This document shows positions 11,084 through 19,607 of a stretch of DNA of 64,000 bases, in pieces (position 1 is the first letter of the stretch; each line of letters opens with the position of its first letter). A model generated the notes under the pieces. The model was not told the DNA's origin, made no database searches, and was given only the letters and a program-made list of their open reading frames with translations. Source of the stretch: Candidatus Limnocylindrales bacterium. GTDB lineage: Bacteria > Desulfobacterota > Binatia > UBA1149 > CAITLU01. The DNA is taken from positions 62,001 to 126,000 of the forward strand of contig DASPNR010000042.1 of assembly GCA_035626395.1 (NCBI GenBank). The letters are read 5' to 3'. The position numbers and the translations under genes are program-made.

Positions 11084-11920
11084 ATGAACGAAGCCGCCCT
11101 TCGCGAACGCATTCTCCAGATCGCCGATGAGGCCAAGGCGCAGGCGGTCGCGGTCGCCGCCTACGACTTTCAGCGGCGCCGCTCCTGGTCGCTGCACGGC
11201 CACCGCTGGTTCCACGCCGCCAGCACCATCAAGGTGCCGGTGCTGCTGGCCGTGTTCGACGCCATCCATGCCGGGCGGTTCGAGCACTACTCGCGCGTGC
11301 ACGTCCGCAACCGCTTTCTGAGCGCCGTCGACGGCTCCCCTTACCGCGTCGACTCGCGCCGCGACGCCAACGGCGACGTCCACGCCGCGCGCGGAAAGAC
11401 CATGATGGTGCGCGAGCTCGCCCATCACATGATCGCCACCAGCAGCAACCTGGCCACCAACCTGCTCCTGGACGTCGTGGGCCTGCAGCAGGCGCAGGCG
11501 ACCATGGCACGGCTGGGCCTGCGCGGGATCGACCTGCTGCGCGGCGTCGAGGACGAGGCGGCCTGGGAGGCCGACGTCAACAACCGCATCACGGCCGAAG
11601 GCCTGTGCGACGCGCTGCGCATGATCGAGGAGGGCCGCGCGATCTCGCCGGAGGCCTCGGCGGCGATGCTCGAGATCCTCCACCAGCAGCGCTTCAAGAG
11701 CGGCATTCCGGCCGGGCTTCCCGACGACGCGCGCGTGGCCCACAAGACCGGCGAGATGTCCTCGGTCGCGCACGATGGCGGCATCGTCTACCTCGGCGGC
11801 CGCGACGCCTACGTGCTCGTGATCCTGACCGAGTGGCGACCGGACACCGACGGACGGCAGAAGACCATCGCGCGCATCTCGCGCGCCGTGTACGAGACGA
11901 TCACCGCGGGCACCGCGTGA
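11084..11920 (+). CDS. Class A beta-lactamase-fold serine hydrolase, no signal peptide
   Basis: A 278-residue protein with the three motifs of the penicillin-binding/beta-lactamase fold: SxxK as AASTIKVPVLLAVFD (Ser47, Lys50), an SSN in place of SDN (residues 120-122, in ATSSNLATNLLLD) and HKTGEM (KTG at 221-223). It is shorter than secreted class A enzymes and has no signal peptide, so it probably works in the cytosol on an intracellular ester, amide or peptide rather than as a resistance enzyme. The start is the ATG just before NEAALRERILQI; an upstream in-frame stretch has no domain content. An M15-like protein and a GS-like ligase follow within 5 and 23 bases. Confidence 0.82.
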   Translation: MNEAALRERILQIADEAKAQAVAVAAYDFQRRRSWSLHGHRWFHAASTIKVPVLLAVFDAIHAGRFEHYSRVHVRNRFLSAVDGSPYRVDSRRDANGDVHAARGKTMMVRELAHHMIATSSNLATNLLLDVVGLQQAQATMARLGLRGIDLLRGVEDEAAWEADVNNRITAEGLCDALRMIEEGRAISPEASAAMLEILHQQRFKSGIPAGLPDDARVAHKTGEMSSVAHDGGIVYLGGRDAYVLVILTEWRPDTDGRQKTIARISRAVYETITAGTA

Positions 11921-11925
11921 GGGCG

Positions 11926-12540
11926 ATGAACCAGCTGCGCCTGCCGGCCTTCCGCGCCGCCAGCGAGCTGCGCCTGCCGATGGTGCACGCCGCCGAGCTG
12001 CCGGCGGACGTGCGCGAGGTCCTGCGGCCTGGCCAGACGATGGAGTCGCGCACCGGCACGCACCACGTGCTGCCTTCGTCGTTTCTGCGCATCGAATCGT
12101 GGGAGCAGGCGCGCAGCGTCAACCTCACCGCGCACTTCGGGCTGTGGGAGCTGATCGGCGTCGACCTTCGCGAAGCGCCGGCGGCCAGCGCCTACCCGCG
12201 CTACGTACCGTGCGCGCTGCTGCTGCTGGCGGCGGCGCTCGAGCTGCTGCGTATCGAGGTCGGCAGCTACGTCCACATCGCCGCCAACGGCGGGTACCGC
12301 TCGCCCGCACACGCGCTGAGCACGCACGCCTCCCGTCACTGCTGGGGCACGGCCGCCAACATCTACCGTATCGGGGATACGTACCTGGAGTCGCGGCAGG
12401 ACATCGAGAAATACGCAGCCGCCGCCAGGCGTGTCATTCCCGGCGTGTGGGTCCGACCCTGCGGCCCCTCGGTTGGCGAGGCCGATGACCATCTGCACCT
12501 CGACCTCGGCTATACGATCTTCGATCCGGTGAATGAGTAG
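11926..12540 (+). CDS. M15-peptidase-like protein with altered metal site
   Basis: A 204-residue protein without signal peptide. The C-terminal half has the D-Ala-D-Ala carboxypeptidase/M15 layout: ANGGYRSPAHALSTHASRH, then HCWGTAANIYRIGD and finally DDHLHLDLGY. In active M15 enzymes the middle motif is HxxGxAxD; here the Asp position is Asn, while both His are kept. The protein may thus be a weak enzyme or a binding module. The ATG at 11926 is used, but a GTG at 11917 that overlaps the previous stop (GTGA) is in frame and may be the true coupled start. It lies between a beta-lactamase-fold hydrolase and a carboxylate-amine ligase. Confidence 0.62.
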   Translation: MNQLRLPAFRAASELRLPMVHAAELPADVREVLRPGQTMESRTGTHHVLPSSFLRIESWEQARSVNLTAHFGLWELIGVDLREAPAASAYPRYVPCALLLLAAALELLRIEVGSYVHIAANGGYRSPAHALSTHASRHCWGTAANIYRIGDTYLESRQDIEKYAAAARRVIPGVWVRPCGPSVGEADDHLHLDLGYTIFDPVNE

Positions 12541-12563
12541 CAGGCCGGAGAGTCCGCATAGGC

Positions 12564-13778
12564 ATGGCAGACCAGAAGAAGCTGGACCTGCCCCATGCGC
12601 CCGACCGGCTCACCCTTGCTGCCATGGGCATGGAGGCGGAGTTCGCGCTGATGGTGGACGACCAGCAGCGGCGGCCCGAAGACCTCTTCGGCAGCCCGCG
12701 CGACTTCATTCGCGGGAACCTGATGCACCGCCAGGGGACCTCCTACCACCTGCCCACCGGGGGCGCCGTCTACTTCGACACCGGCGTCATCGAGGCCGCC
12801 ACGCCGGTCATCGAGCTGGAGCCTGGCTGCGCCGCGCGCGCCGGCCGCTCGCTGTGGGAGGCCATCCGGTTCATCCGCCAGGAACTCGACGCCTGGGACG
12901 AGCGCACGCGGCATCACACGCGCCTGGTCGGTTTCAGCGCGCACTACAACGTCTCGTTCTCGCTGCCGAACGGCGAGCCGTCCAACGGCCGAACGGTGGA
13001 GCGGCTCGCGCATCTGCTGACGTACATCCTGCCCGCGCCGGTGATGCTGCTGGCGACCAACCGCCGCTCCACCGGCGTCGGCGTGCGTCCACGCAGCGAC
13101 CGCATCGAGATCACAGCCGACTTCACTCCCAGCGCGCCGCTCATGATCGCCACGGGCACGCTGATCGTCGGCATCGTGCGCGAGGTCATGCGCTGGCCGA
13201 GCTATGAGCTGTCCGAGCTCGAGCGGCATGACGTTGCGGTGATCGACGGTTTCGCTCCCGTGCCGCACACCTCGCGCAAGGGCTGGCTGGCCTCGCGCGA
13301 CTGCTACGTGGAAAATCCCTTCGCCTGCAACGTGGACGAGCCGATGTGGCCGACGGTGCGCCATGGCGTCATGAGCCTGCGCGGAATCGCGCAGACGACA
13401 CTGCGCTTGTTCGAGCAGTCGATCCGGCGAATCTCCGATCCGTTCACGTTCCGCCTGATCGGCTCGGTGATCGGCGGTCGCAGCCCCTCGCTGCTCGACC
13501 TCGATGACCGCCCCGCCGAGTACGAGGACGTGGGGCGGCTGTGCATGTGGGACGAGCTGTTTCCGCCCGCCAAGCTCGAGCGCTCGCGCTACGAGCGCGT
13601 CCTGATCCGCGCGATCTCGGGCCAGCACCTCCACCTGAACGGCCACAGCCTGCGGCCCGTCGGCATGCGCGGGTGGTCGGCGGTGGTCTTCCGCAGCGAC
13701 GACGACAACCGCCGCCGCGTCATTCCGATCGACGCTCTCCTCGAGCACCTTGCCGATTGGGAGCGGGGCCGAGTCTGA
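12564..13778 (+). CDS. Glutamine-synthetase-like carboxylate-amine ligase (distantly Dop/PafA-like)
   Basis: A 404-residue protein with features of the GS/GCS catalytic fold. The first strand is MGMEAEFALMVDD, with two acidic metal ligands. A second acidic strand is GGAVYFDTGVIEAATPVIEL, comparable in order to the YYVDHAHPEYSTPE strand of the Pup ligase and deamidase. A third segment has the H-x-N pair FSAHYNVSFSLP, then GVGVRPRSDRIEITADF with Arg residues placed as for ATP binding. These enzymes use ATP to join a carboxylate to an amine. No Pup or proteasome gene is visible nearby, so a direct pupylation role is not supported. It probably works with the hydrolase and M15-like protein upstream. 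Substrates are unknown. Confidence 0.6.
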   Translation: MADQKKLDLPHAPDRLTLAAMGMEAEFALMVDDQQRRPEDLFGSPRDFIRGNLMHRQGTSYHLPTGGAVYFDTGVIEAATPVIELEPGCAARAGRSLWEAIRFIRQELDAWDERTRHHTRLVGFSAHYNVSFSLPNGEPSNGRTVERLAHLLTYILPAPVMLLATNRRSTGVGVRPRSDRIEITADFTPSAPLMIATGTLIVGIVREVMRWPSYELSELERHDVAVIDGFAPVPHTSRKGWLASRDCYVENPFACNVDEPMWPTVRHGVMSLRGIAQTTLRLFEQSIRRISDPFTFRLIGSVIGGRSPSLLDLDDRPAEYEDVGRLCMWDELFPPAKLERSRYERVLIRAISGQHLHLNGHSLRPVGMRGWSAVVFRSDDDNRRRVIPIDALLEHLADWERGRV

Positions 13779-13952
13779 GCTCCAGCGATGCCGGCCGCGC
13801 GTCCGCACGCTGCCTCGCTTCCCTGGTGAGCCGCCCTCAGGGCGAAGCGCAGGAACGGCGCCGTTGGCCGTCACCGATCCGCTTTCTGAGCGTCACGCAG
13901 CGCGCCGCAGCGGCGCCGCCGGCCTGACTTCGCCGTCCCGTCCAAGCCCGCG

Positions 13953-16907
13953 CTACTCGAGAAGAGCCAGGATGTCCTCGCGCGTGACGACGTCGCCGGC
14001 GGCGCCCGTTTCCAGCACGGCTTCGGCGATGGCACGTTTGCGCGCCTGCAGCGCGAGCACGCGCTCTTCGACCGTGTCCTTGGCAACCAGGCGGTAGACC
14101 ATGACCGGTCGTTCCTGTCCGATGCGGTGGGTACGGTCGGCGGCCTGGTCTTCGACGGCAGGATTCCACCACGGGTCCATGAGAAAGACGTGATCGGCGG
14201 CGGTCAGGTTGAGGCCCGTCCCGCCCGCAGTGAGCGACAGCAGCATGACAGGGGGACCATCGGCTGCCTGGAACCCGCCGACGACGCCGCCGCGGTCACG
14301 CGTGCTGCCATCCAGCCTTGTGAAGTCGATGGACGACTCGCGCAGGTGCGGCTCGATGCGGTCGAGCAGGCTCGTCCACTGCGAGAACACCAGCGCCTTG
14401 TGACCATCGGCCACCACGTCCTCGAGCGCATCTCGCAGCGCCTCCACTTTCGAAGAACCCTCGGCGTGATGGCCCGGCACAAGTCCGGCGTGGCATGCGG
14501 CCTGGCGAAGGCGCAGCAGCGCCTCGAGCACGGCAAGCGGCGAGGCTCCGTCGGCAAGACGCCGCGCGACCTCGGCGCGCGAAGCGGCGCGCACCGAGTC
14601 GTAGACCGCTCGCTCGTGGGGCTCGAGCTCGCAGAACAGCACCGCGTCGGTGCGCGGCGGCAGCTCGGGTGCGACTTCGCGCTTGAGGCGCCGCAGCACG
14701 AATGGACGCACGCGCCGCCGCAGCGCCTCTGCGGCGCGCGCATCGCCGGTCAGCATCGGCCGCTCGTATCGCTCCACGAACGCGCTGCGGCCGCCGAGCA
14801 GGCCGCGGTTGACGAAATGCATCTGGCTCCACAGCTCGCTCGGCCTGTTTTCGATGGGAGTGCCGGACAGGGCGATGCGCGCGCCGGCGCGCAGCCGGAA
14901 GGCCGCGCGCGCGGTCTGGGATTCGGCGTTCTTGATGTTCTGCGACTCGTCCAGGATCACCAGGTCCCAATCGCGCTCGGCAAGGGCGTCGATGTCGTTG
15001 CGCAGCGTCGCGTACGTCGTCAGCGTCACCGTGGCCTGCCGCGACGCAGCGGGCGACGATGTCAGCGCGCGGCCGGCACCGTGATAGAGAGTGACGCACA
15101 GATCGGGGCGGAAGCGCGTGATCTCGGCGGTCCAGTTGTGGATCACGCTGCGCGGGCACACCACCAGCGTGCTTCCTCGCACCACGGCCAGCGTCTGCAC
15201 CGTCTTGCCCAGACCCATGTCGTCGGCCAGCACGCCGCCGAGGCCCGCGCTGCGCAGGCGCTCGAGCCACACCGCACCCGCCCGCTGATATCCGCGCAGC
15301 TCGCCCCGGAACTCCTCATGCGGCACGGCCTGCTGCGGGCGCTCGTCCGATTCGAGCAGCGCCCGCAGACGCTGCGCATCGGGCGGCGCCGCCCGCTCGA
15401 GCGAATCGCACAGCTCGGCAACGAGCGCGGCAGCGGCGCGCGGCGTCTTGCCCTCGTTGGCGGCGCGCGCCGCGAGAAGCTCCGCGACCAGCTCGCCATG
15501 GCGCTCGAGCCAGCCGACAGGCAATGCGCCGAAACCGCCGCCGTCCAGCGGCACCACGCCGAGCCCCTGCTGCCACGCATCGACGACCGCTGCGGCATCG
15601 GCCGTGCGCACCTTGCCGTCGACGACGGCCTGGAACGACAGCTGAAGATCGCCGTCGTGTTCGGACACGCGCGCGCTCAGCTCGGGACGCGTTGCGCCGG
15701 TGACGGCGCGCGCCGCGGAGCGCGGGCGGCCATCGTCGAAACGCTCGACGGCAGCGAGGAAGCGCGCGGCGTCGGTGCCGTGAAACGTCGCGCGCCGTCC
15801 GGGCACGAGGTTGAGCTCGTCGCGCAGCCGCAGCACCAGCTCGCGCTCGCGCGCTTCGTCGCGAACCGGCACCGCGCCCTCCAGGTGCACGAGCCTGCCG
15901 GCATCGATGCGTGCGACCGGCGGATCGCCATAGACCAGCTGCGCAAGCACGTCGACGTCACCGCCGACGACGTCGACCTGGAAGCGAAGCCACGGCGGCG
16001 ACGATCTGGCGCGGCCCGGAACACGCCGGCTGCGAATGTCCACGCTGACGTGACGCTCGAGCTCGGGAAGCAGCGTCCCGGCCAGCTCGCCGACCTCACT
16101 GATGCGGAAGTGGCGGCGAAGCGGCAGGCGCTGCCAGCGCGTGCCGAACTCACTGGCGGCGCCGGGCGGGCGAAGCGTATCGCCGGCCAGCACGACGCCG
16201 TCGCCGATCACTTCGACGCCGCTGCCCGTCTCCACGACGAGCGCGACATCGGCGCCGGCGTCCTCGACGAATGCGTGCGGAAATATCGGCTCGGCCGAAA
16301 CCGAGACCTTGCGATCTTCGAGCCACACGTCCTCGACGGTGACGAGCGCGCGCAGCGTGAAGACGGCGCGGTCGAAATCGAGCGGCGCATCCGGCTCGCG
16401 TGCCAGGCGCCGGTCCAGCTCCAGATCGGCATGGGTGGGGACCAGAGCGTCGCCGCCGGCGGCGATCGCCTGCAGCAGCGCTCCGCGCACCGGCTGCGGC
16501 GGAGCGCCGGGCGTGCACAGGAAGCGGCGCAGCACGACGCCGTTGCCGCTTCGCTCGAAGCGATAGCGCAGCGACGCCGCTCCGGCCTGCGCGGCGAACA
16601 GCTCGTCGAGCGCTCGAGGGCTGGCGGTGACTGCGCTGATGCAGGCAGCGACGTGCTCGCAGGCGCGCGCGGCATCGCAGTCGCAGTCCCAGTCGGCGTC
16701 TTGCGGATACAGGTGCACCGTCGGCGCCACTGCCCGTCCCGGCACCCGCACGCGAAAACATAGATCGTCGCTGCTGCGCGACTCACCCTGCACCGCGCCT
16801 TCGCGCGCCAGCGTCTGCCCGCGCGTCCAAAGGCCGACGGGGCAGTCGGTGCGCACCGCATCGAGCAGCTCTTTCCATGAGATCGCGCTGGTCACGGAGA
16901 CGCGCAC
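13953..16907 (-). CDS. SNF2-family helicase/ATPase with SWIM zinc finger
   Basis: A 984-residue protein. The N-terminal region holds a SWIM-type zinc motif (CDCDAARACEHVAACI, near residue 75-90). A long middle region follows, then the SNF2 core: motif I LADDMGLGKTVQTLAV, motif II DESQNIKN (DESQ replacing DEAH), motif III SGTPIENRPSELWSQ, motif V SLTAGGTGLNLTAAD and motif VI DRTHRIGQERPVMVYRL. SNF2 ATPases translocate on double-stranded DNA. Bacterial SWIM/SNF2 proteins of this size are widespread, and their partners are mostly unknown. No restriction or phage-defence genes adjoin it here. It ends convergently with the ligase gene upstream of 13778. Confidence 0.93.
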   Translation of the reverse strand: MRVSVTSAISWKELLDAVRTDCPVGLWTRGQTLAREGAVQGESRSSDDLCFRVRVPGRAVAPTVHLYPQDADWDCDCDAARACEHVAACISAVTASPRALDELFAAQAGAASLRYRFERSGNGVVLRRFLCTPGAPPQPVRGALLQAIAAGGDALVPTHADLELDRRLAREPDAPLDFDRAVFTLRALVTVEDVWLEDRKVSVSAEPIFPHAFVEDAGADVALVVETGSGVEVIGDGVVLAGDTLRPPGAASEFGTRWQRLPLRRHFRISEVGELAGTLLPELERHVSVDIRSRRVPGRARSSPPWLRFQVDVVGGDVDVLAQLVYGDPPVARIDAGRLVHLEGAVPVRDEARERELVLRLRDELNLVPGRRATFHGTDAARFLAAVERFDDGRPRSAARAVTGATRPELSARVSEHDGDLQLSFQAVVDGKVRTADAAAVVDAWQQGLGVVPLDGGGFGALPVGWLERHGELVAELLAARAANEGKTPRAAAALVAELCDSLERAAPPDAQRLRALLESDERPQQAVPHEEFRGELRGYQRAGAVWLERLRSAGLGGVLADDMGLGKTVQTLAVVRGSTLVVCPRSVIHNWTAEITRFRPDLCVTLYHGAGRALTSSPAASRQATVTLTTYATLRNDIDALAERDWDLVILDESQNIKNAESQTARAAFRLRAGARIALSGTPIENRPSELWSQMHFVNRGLLGGRSAFVERYERPMLTGDARAAEALRRRVRPFVLRRLKREVAPELPPRTDAVLFCELEPHERAVYDSVRAASRAEVARRLADGASPLAVLEALLRLRQAACHAGLVPGHHAEGSSKVEALRDALEDVVADGHKALVFSQWTSLLDRIEPHLRESSIDFTRLDGSTRDRGGVVGGFQAADGPPVMLLSLTAGGTGLNLTAADHVFLMDPWWNPAVEDQAADRTHRIGQERPVMVYRLVAKDTVEERVLALQARKRAIAEAVLETGAAGDVVTREDILALLE

Positions 16908-17106
16908 CCTAGCCCAATCGCGCGCATGGCTCGACCCGCGCAGCGGCGCTCGCGTCCGTGCGCGATCGTCGTGACCGTCGCTCCCGCGGTGCTTCAGCTA
17001 TGGACGAACCGGTAGATCCACGGGCGCGCGTCGTCCTGTCGGCCTGCGGCGAAAAAAGCTCGCGCCATGGCCACGCTTCTCGCTCTCCGGCTGCTTGAAC
17101 GATGGA

Positions 17107-17874
17107 TCACGGACCGCTCTGCTCGTTCCTTGCCATTCGCTCGGGGGAAGGCGGGGACAGGTCGCCGAGCGCCAGCTCGACGGCCTTGGCGTTTCGCACC
17201 TCGTCCAGAAAGAGCTCCGAGACCGGACGCTGCTGGAAGCTGCCGAAGCTGTACTTGCTCAGCACCTCGATGCCGCCCGAGTCCAGGTAGAGATCCGTGC
17301 CGGTCGTGTCCTCGATCGTCACGGCCAGCCCGGTGGCGCCAACGGTGCCGCTGACGGTGACACCGCCCAGGATTCGGACGGCCAGGCTTCCGCCATGCTC
17401 GATTCTCTGCGTCGTGCCTAGCCAGGTTGCCGCGCCGTTACGAAAACCGGCCTTGACCACGACGATGCGGGAGTGGAGGACGGCGTCGGCACCAAACCGC
17501 TCCGCGATCTGTGCCAGTGCCTTCTTGCGCGTTGCGTCCTCCTTTTCCGCGTCGAGCTCACCGGTAACGGGGTCGTAGGTGCCGCCCACTTCGCTGCGTA
17601 CGCGTTCGAACACCTCTGCCGTCTGCCCGGACGGAATGGTGGCAAAGCCGGCCTGGCCCAGCCGCGCGGTGATGAGGCTTTCGAACTTCGCTCGGATCTG
17701 ATCGACGTTCTCGGCATCGTTCGGAACCACGGTCGGCATCAACGCGATTGTGTGCACCTGCTGCCGGAACACGTCTTTTTCGATCCGGAACGGATTGTAC
17801 GGCTCGCGTGCCGCACAGCCGTATGCTGCCAGCGCCAACACGACGACCGGCCACTTCCCTACGCCCGATCTCAT
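17107..17874 (-). CDS. Predicted lipoprotein of unknown function
   Basis: A 255-residue protein with an N-terminal hydrophobic segment (MRSGVGKWPVVVLALAAYGC) ending in a Cys, so probably lipid-anchored, although Tyr at -2 is unusual for a lipobox. The mature part has HTIALMPTVVPNDAENVDQI and RFGADAVLHSRIVVVKA, resembling the alpha/beta pattern of periplasmic GNA1162/LpoB-like lipoproteins. The internal ATG at 17874 was preferred over an upstream in-frame start, since it puts the hydrophobic segment at the N-terminus. It lies downstream of the GT4 gene on the same strand, separated by 329 bases. Confidence 0.65.
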   Translation of the reverse strand: MRSGVGKWPVVVLALAAYGCAAREPYNPFRIEKDVFRQQVHTIALMPTVVPNDAENVDQIRAKFESLITARLGQAGFATIPSGQTAEVFERVRSEVGGTYDPVTGELDAEKEDATRKKALAQIAERFGADAVLHSRIVVVKAGFRNGAATWLGTTQRIEHGGSLAVRILGGVTVSGTVGATGLAVTIEDTTGTDLYLDSGGIEVLSKYSFGSFQQRPVSELFLDEVRNAKAVELALGDLSPPSPERMARNEQSGP

Positions 17875-18203
17875 TCTTTCAACCCCCACGGTTTCTTCGC
17901 GCGCACGGTGTAGGTGTCCGGCACGCGCAAGGCAAGGCGCAGGACGGATGCGCATGCCGGCCTACACAGCCAGGCACGCGCGTGCGAGGACGGGATGTGA
18001 TGGCTGCCACGTCCACGGACGCCGTCTGCCAGTCCGACCTTCGGGCCGGCGCACTTCGATGCAGACGGGGCTGCCATGCGACGAGCGCACGCAGCGGCCT
18101 TCTCCGCAGTTGCCTGCGCATCCGGGAAGCTGACCGCACAGCGGCTCAGCCGGTGATCCGGCGCATCCCGGGCCCACGCGGCCGGCACGTTCGCGCGGCG
18201 ACA
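17875..18203. other. Intergenic stretch without a convincing gene
   Basis: A 329-base GC-rich gap between the lipoprotein start and the GT4 stop. Open frames here are short Arg/Ala/Pro-rich readings without domain content. It presumably carries the lipoprotein promoter (minus strand), but I see no clear -35/-10 pair. Confidence 0.5.
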
Positions 18204-19385
18204 CTACCGGCGTCGCCGCACCAGCAGGTCGAGCTCCGACTCGATCTCCTTCACATAGCGTTCCTTCGAGAATCTCGCGCGCGAGTCGCTGCGAGCGAAG
18301 TTGGCCATTCGCAGATACGCAACCTCGTCGTCGAGGACTTCGACCAGAGCGTCCGCGAGAGCGGCCGCGTCTCCAGGGCGCACCAGACGGCCGTTGCGGC
18401 CGTCGAGGACGATTTCGGCAACTCCGCCCGATCGAACTGCCACCGCGGGAATTCCCTCGCCGAAAGCTTCGACGATGCTGCGTCCGAATGACTCGGCGAC
18501 CGAGGTGACGGCAAGAATGGCTGTGCGGCTGTAGATCGAAGCGAGATCCTCGACGAAGTCGGCGAATTCGACCTGAGGATTCAGCCCGAGCGCCGTGCAG
18601 AGGTCCGCGCGCTTGCGAGCGTAGTCGGCGGAGGCGCCGCCGACGAAGCAGAAGCGGACGGATCTGCCCCGCAAGACGAGCAGCCGCAGCGCCTCGAGCG
18701 CCAGCTCGTGGTTCTTGACCGGGCTGGCCTTGCCGACGAACAGGACGGACGGGCCTCCGGGCAGCTTCACTCGCCTCTCGTAGTCCCTCGCCGTCAGCTC
18801 GCCCTCCTCGCACGGCGGAAAGTCGAACCCATTGTAGATGGTACGTGCATGCGGCAGACGAACACGCATCTGATAGCTTGCAGCAATGAACTTCGAGTTG
18901 AAGATCACGGTGGCGCTGTATGCGCGAAGCACCGAGAGCGTCAGCGCCGGACCGAATCGGGAGCAGGGGGCGTCGGGCACGTCGAACAGCTCGCGGACGT
19001 GCCAGACGTGGGGAACGCCGAGAATGCTCGCGAGAATCGCTCCGAACGGCGACGCCATCGTATTGGAATAGACGACCGCCGCTCCCGCCCGGCGCAGGCT
19101 TGCGCGAAGGCGCAAGGCACCGATCACGCACTGCGCGAGCATCGCGATTGCCAGGAGGCGATCGAACCGTCGCTCTTGCCAGCGTAACCAGTACCCGAAC
19201 CGGCGGATTCGAACGTCGACGCCGTGGTGGCGCAGGAGGTCGACCAGCGGGCCCGGCGTCGGCGTGATGACTATCGGCCGGAACCGCCAGGCGCGCTGCT
19301 GCTCGAGCACGAGCGTGGCCAGCGAGCGCTCGGCTCCGTAGAGCTCGGCGGTGTGGGAAACGTAGACGATGCAGGTCGGTTGCAT
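18204..19385 (-). CDS. GT4 family glycosyltransferase
   Basis: A 393-residue GT-B fold glycosyltransferase. The N-terminal domain starts CIVYVSHTAELYGAERSLAT, with the Gly-Ala-Glu turn typical of GT4 acceptor domains. The C-terminal nucleotide-sugar domain has SVLFVGKASPVKNHELALEA, then SVAESFGRSIVEAFGEGIPA and GGVAEIVLDGRNGRLV, the E-x7-E region that holds the donor. Such enzymes add sugars to lipid carriers or polysaccharides in the cytosol. The start is the ATG before QPTCIVYV, since the upstream 22 in-frame residues are Gly/Arg/Pro-rich. It is divergent from the secreted M23 peptidase gene. Confidence 0.87.
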   Translation of the reverse strand: MQPTCIVYVSHTAELYGAERSLATLVLEQQRAWRFRPIVITPTPGPLVDLLRHHGVDVRIRRFGYWLRWQERRFDRLLAIAMLAQCVIGALRLRASLRRAGAAVVYSNTMASPFGAILASILGVPHVWHVRELFDVPDAPCSRFGPALTLSVLRAYSATVIFNSKFIAASYQMRVRLPHARTIYNGFDFPPCEEGELTARDYERRVKLPGGPSVLFVGKASPVKNHELALEALRLLVLRGRSVRFCFVGGASADYARKRADLCTALGLNPQVEFADFVEDLASIYSRTAILAVTSVAESFGRSIVEAFGEGIPAVAVRSGGVAEIVLDGRNGRLVRPGDAAALADALVEVLDDEVAYLRMANFARSDSRARFSKERYVKEIESELDLLVRRRR

Positions 19386-19607
19386 GGCTCGTGGGGCCGG
19401 CCTGCCACCGCGCTCCTCGGGCTCGGAAGCAGATCCGGCAAGCCTGGGCACTCGTTGCCGCCGCGTCGCATCGCCGAGGGAGCGGGCGAAGGCAAAGCCT
19501 GCGGCGGCAGCGCGCTGCCTTCAGGAGCACGGCGAAGAGCACCAATTTCCACGAACTTTCCAGGTTCTTTCGAGACGCCGACGGCCGCGGCGGGGCAAAG
19601 TGCCATC

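Noticed and set aside
11084-11920. Secreted antibiotic-resistance beta-lactamase
   Set aside because: No signal peptide, altered SDN motif and an operon with a ligase argue against it.
12564-13778. Pup ligase PafA or deamidase Dop proper
   Set aside because: Only the order of GS-fold strands is similar; no Pup, Mpa or proteasome gene is in the window and key motifs differ. Kept as a distant GS-like ligase.
14127-16763. 878-codon plus-strand open frame
   Set aside because: It is antisense to the SNF2 helicase, which shows every conserved motif. Long antisense frames are expected at this GC content.
17962-19545. 527-codon minus-strand frame overlapping the GT4 gene
   Set aside because: It is out of frame with the GT4 motifs and is Arg/Pro/Ala-rich.
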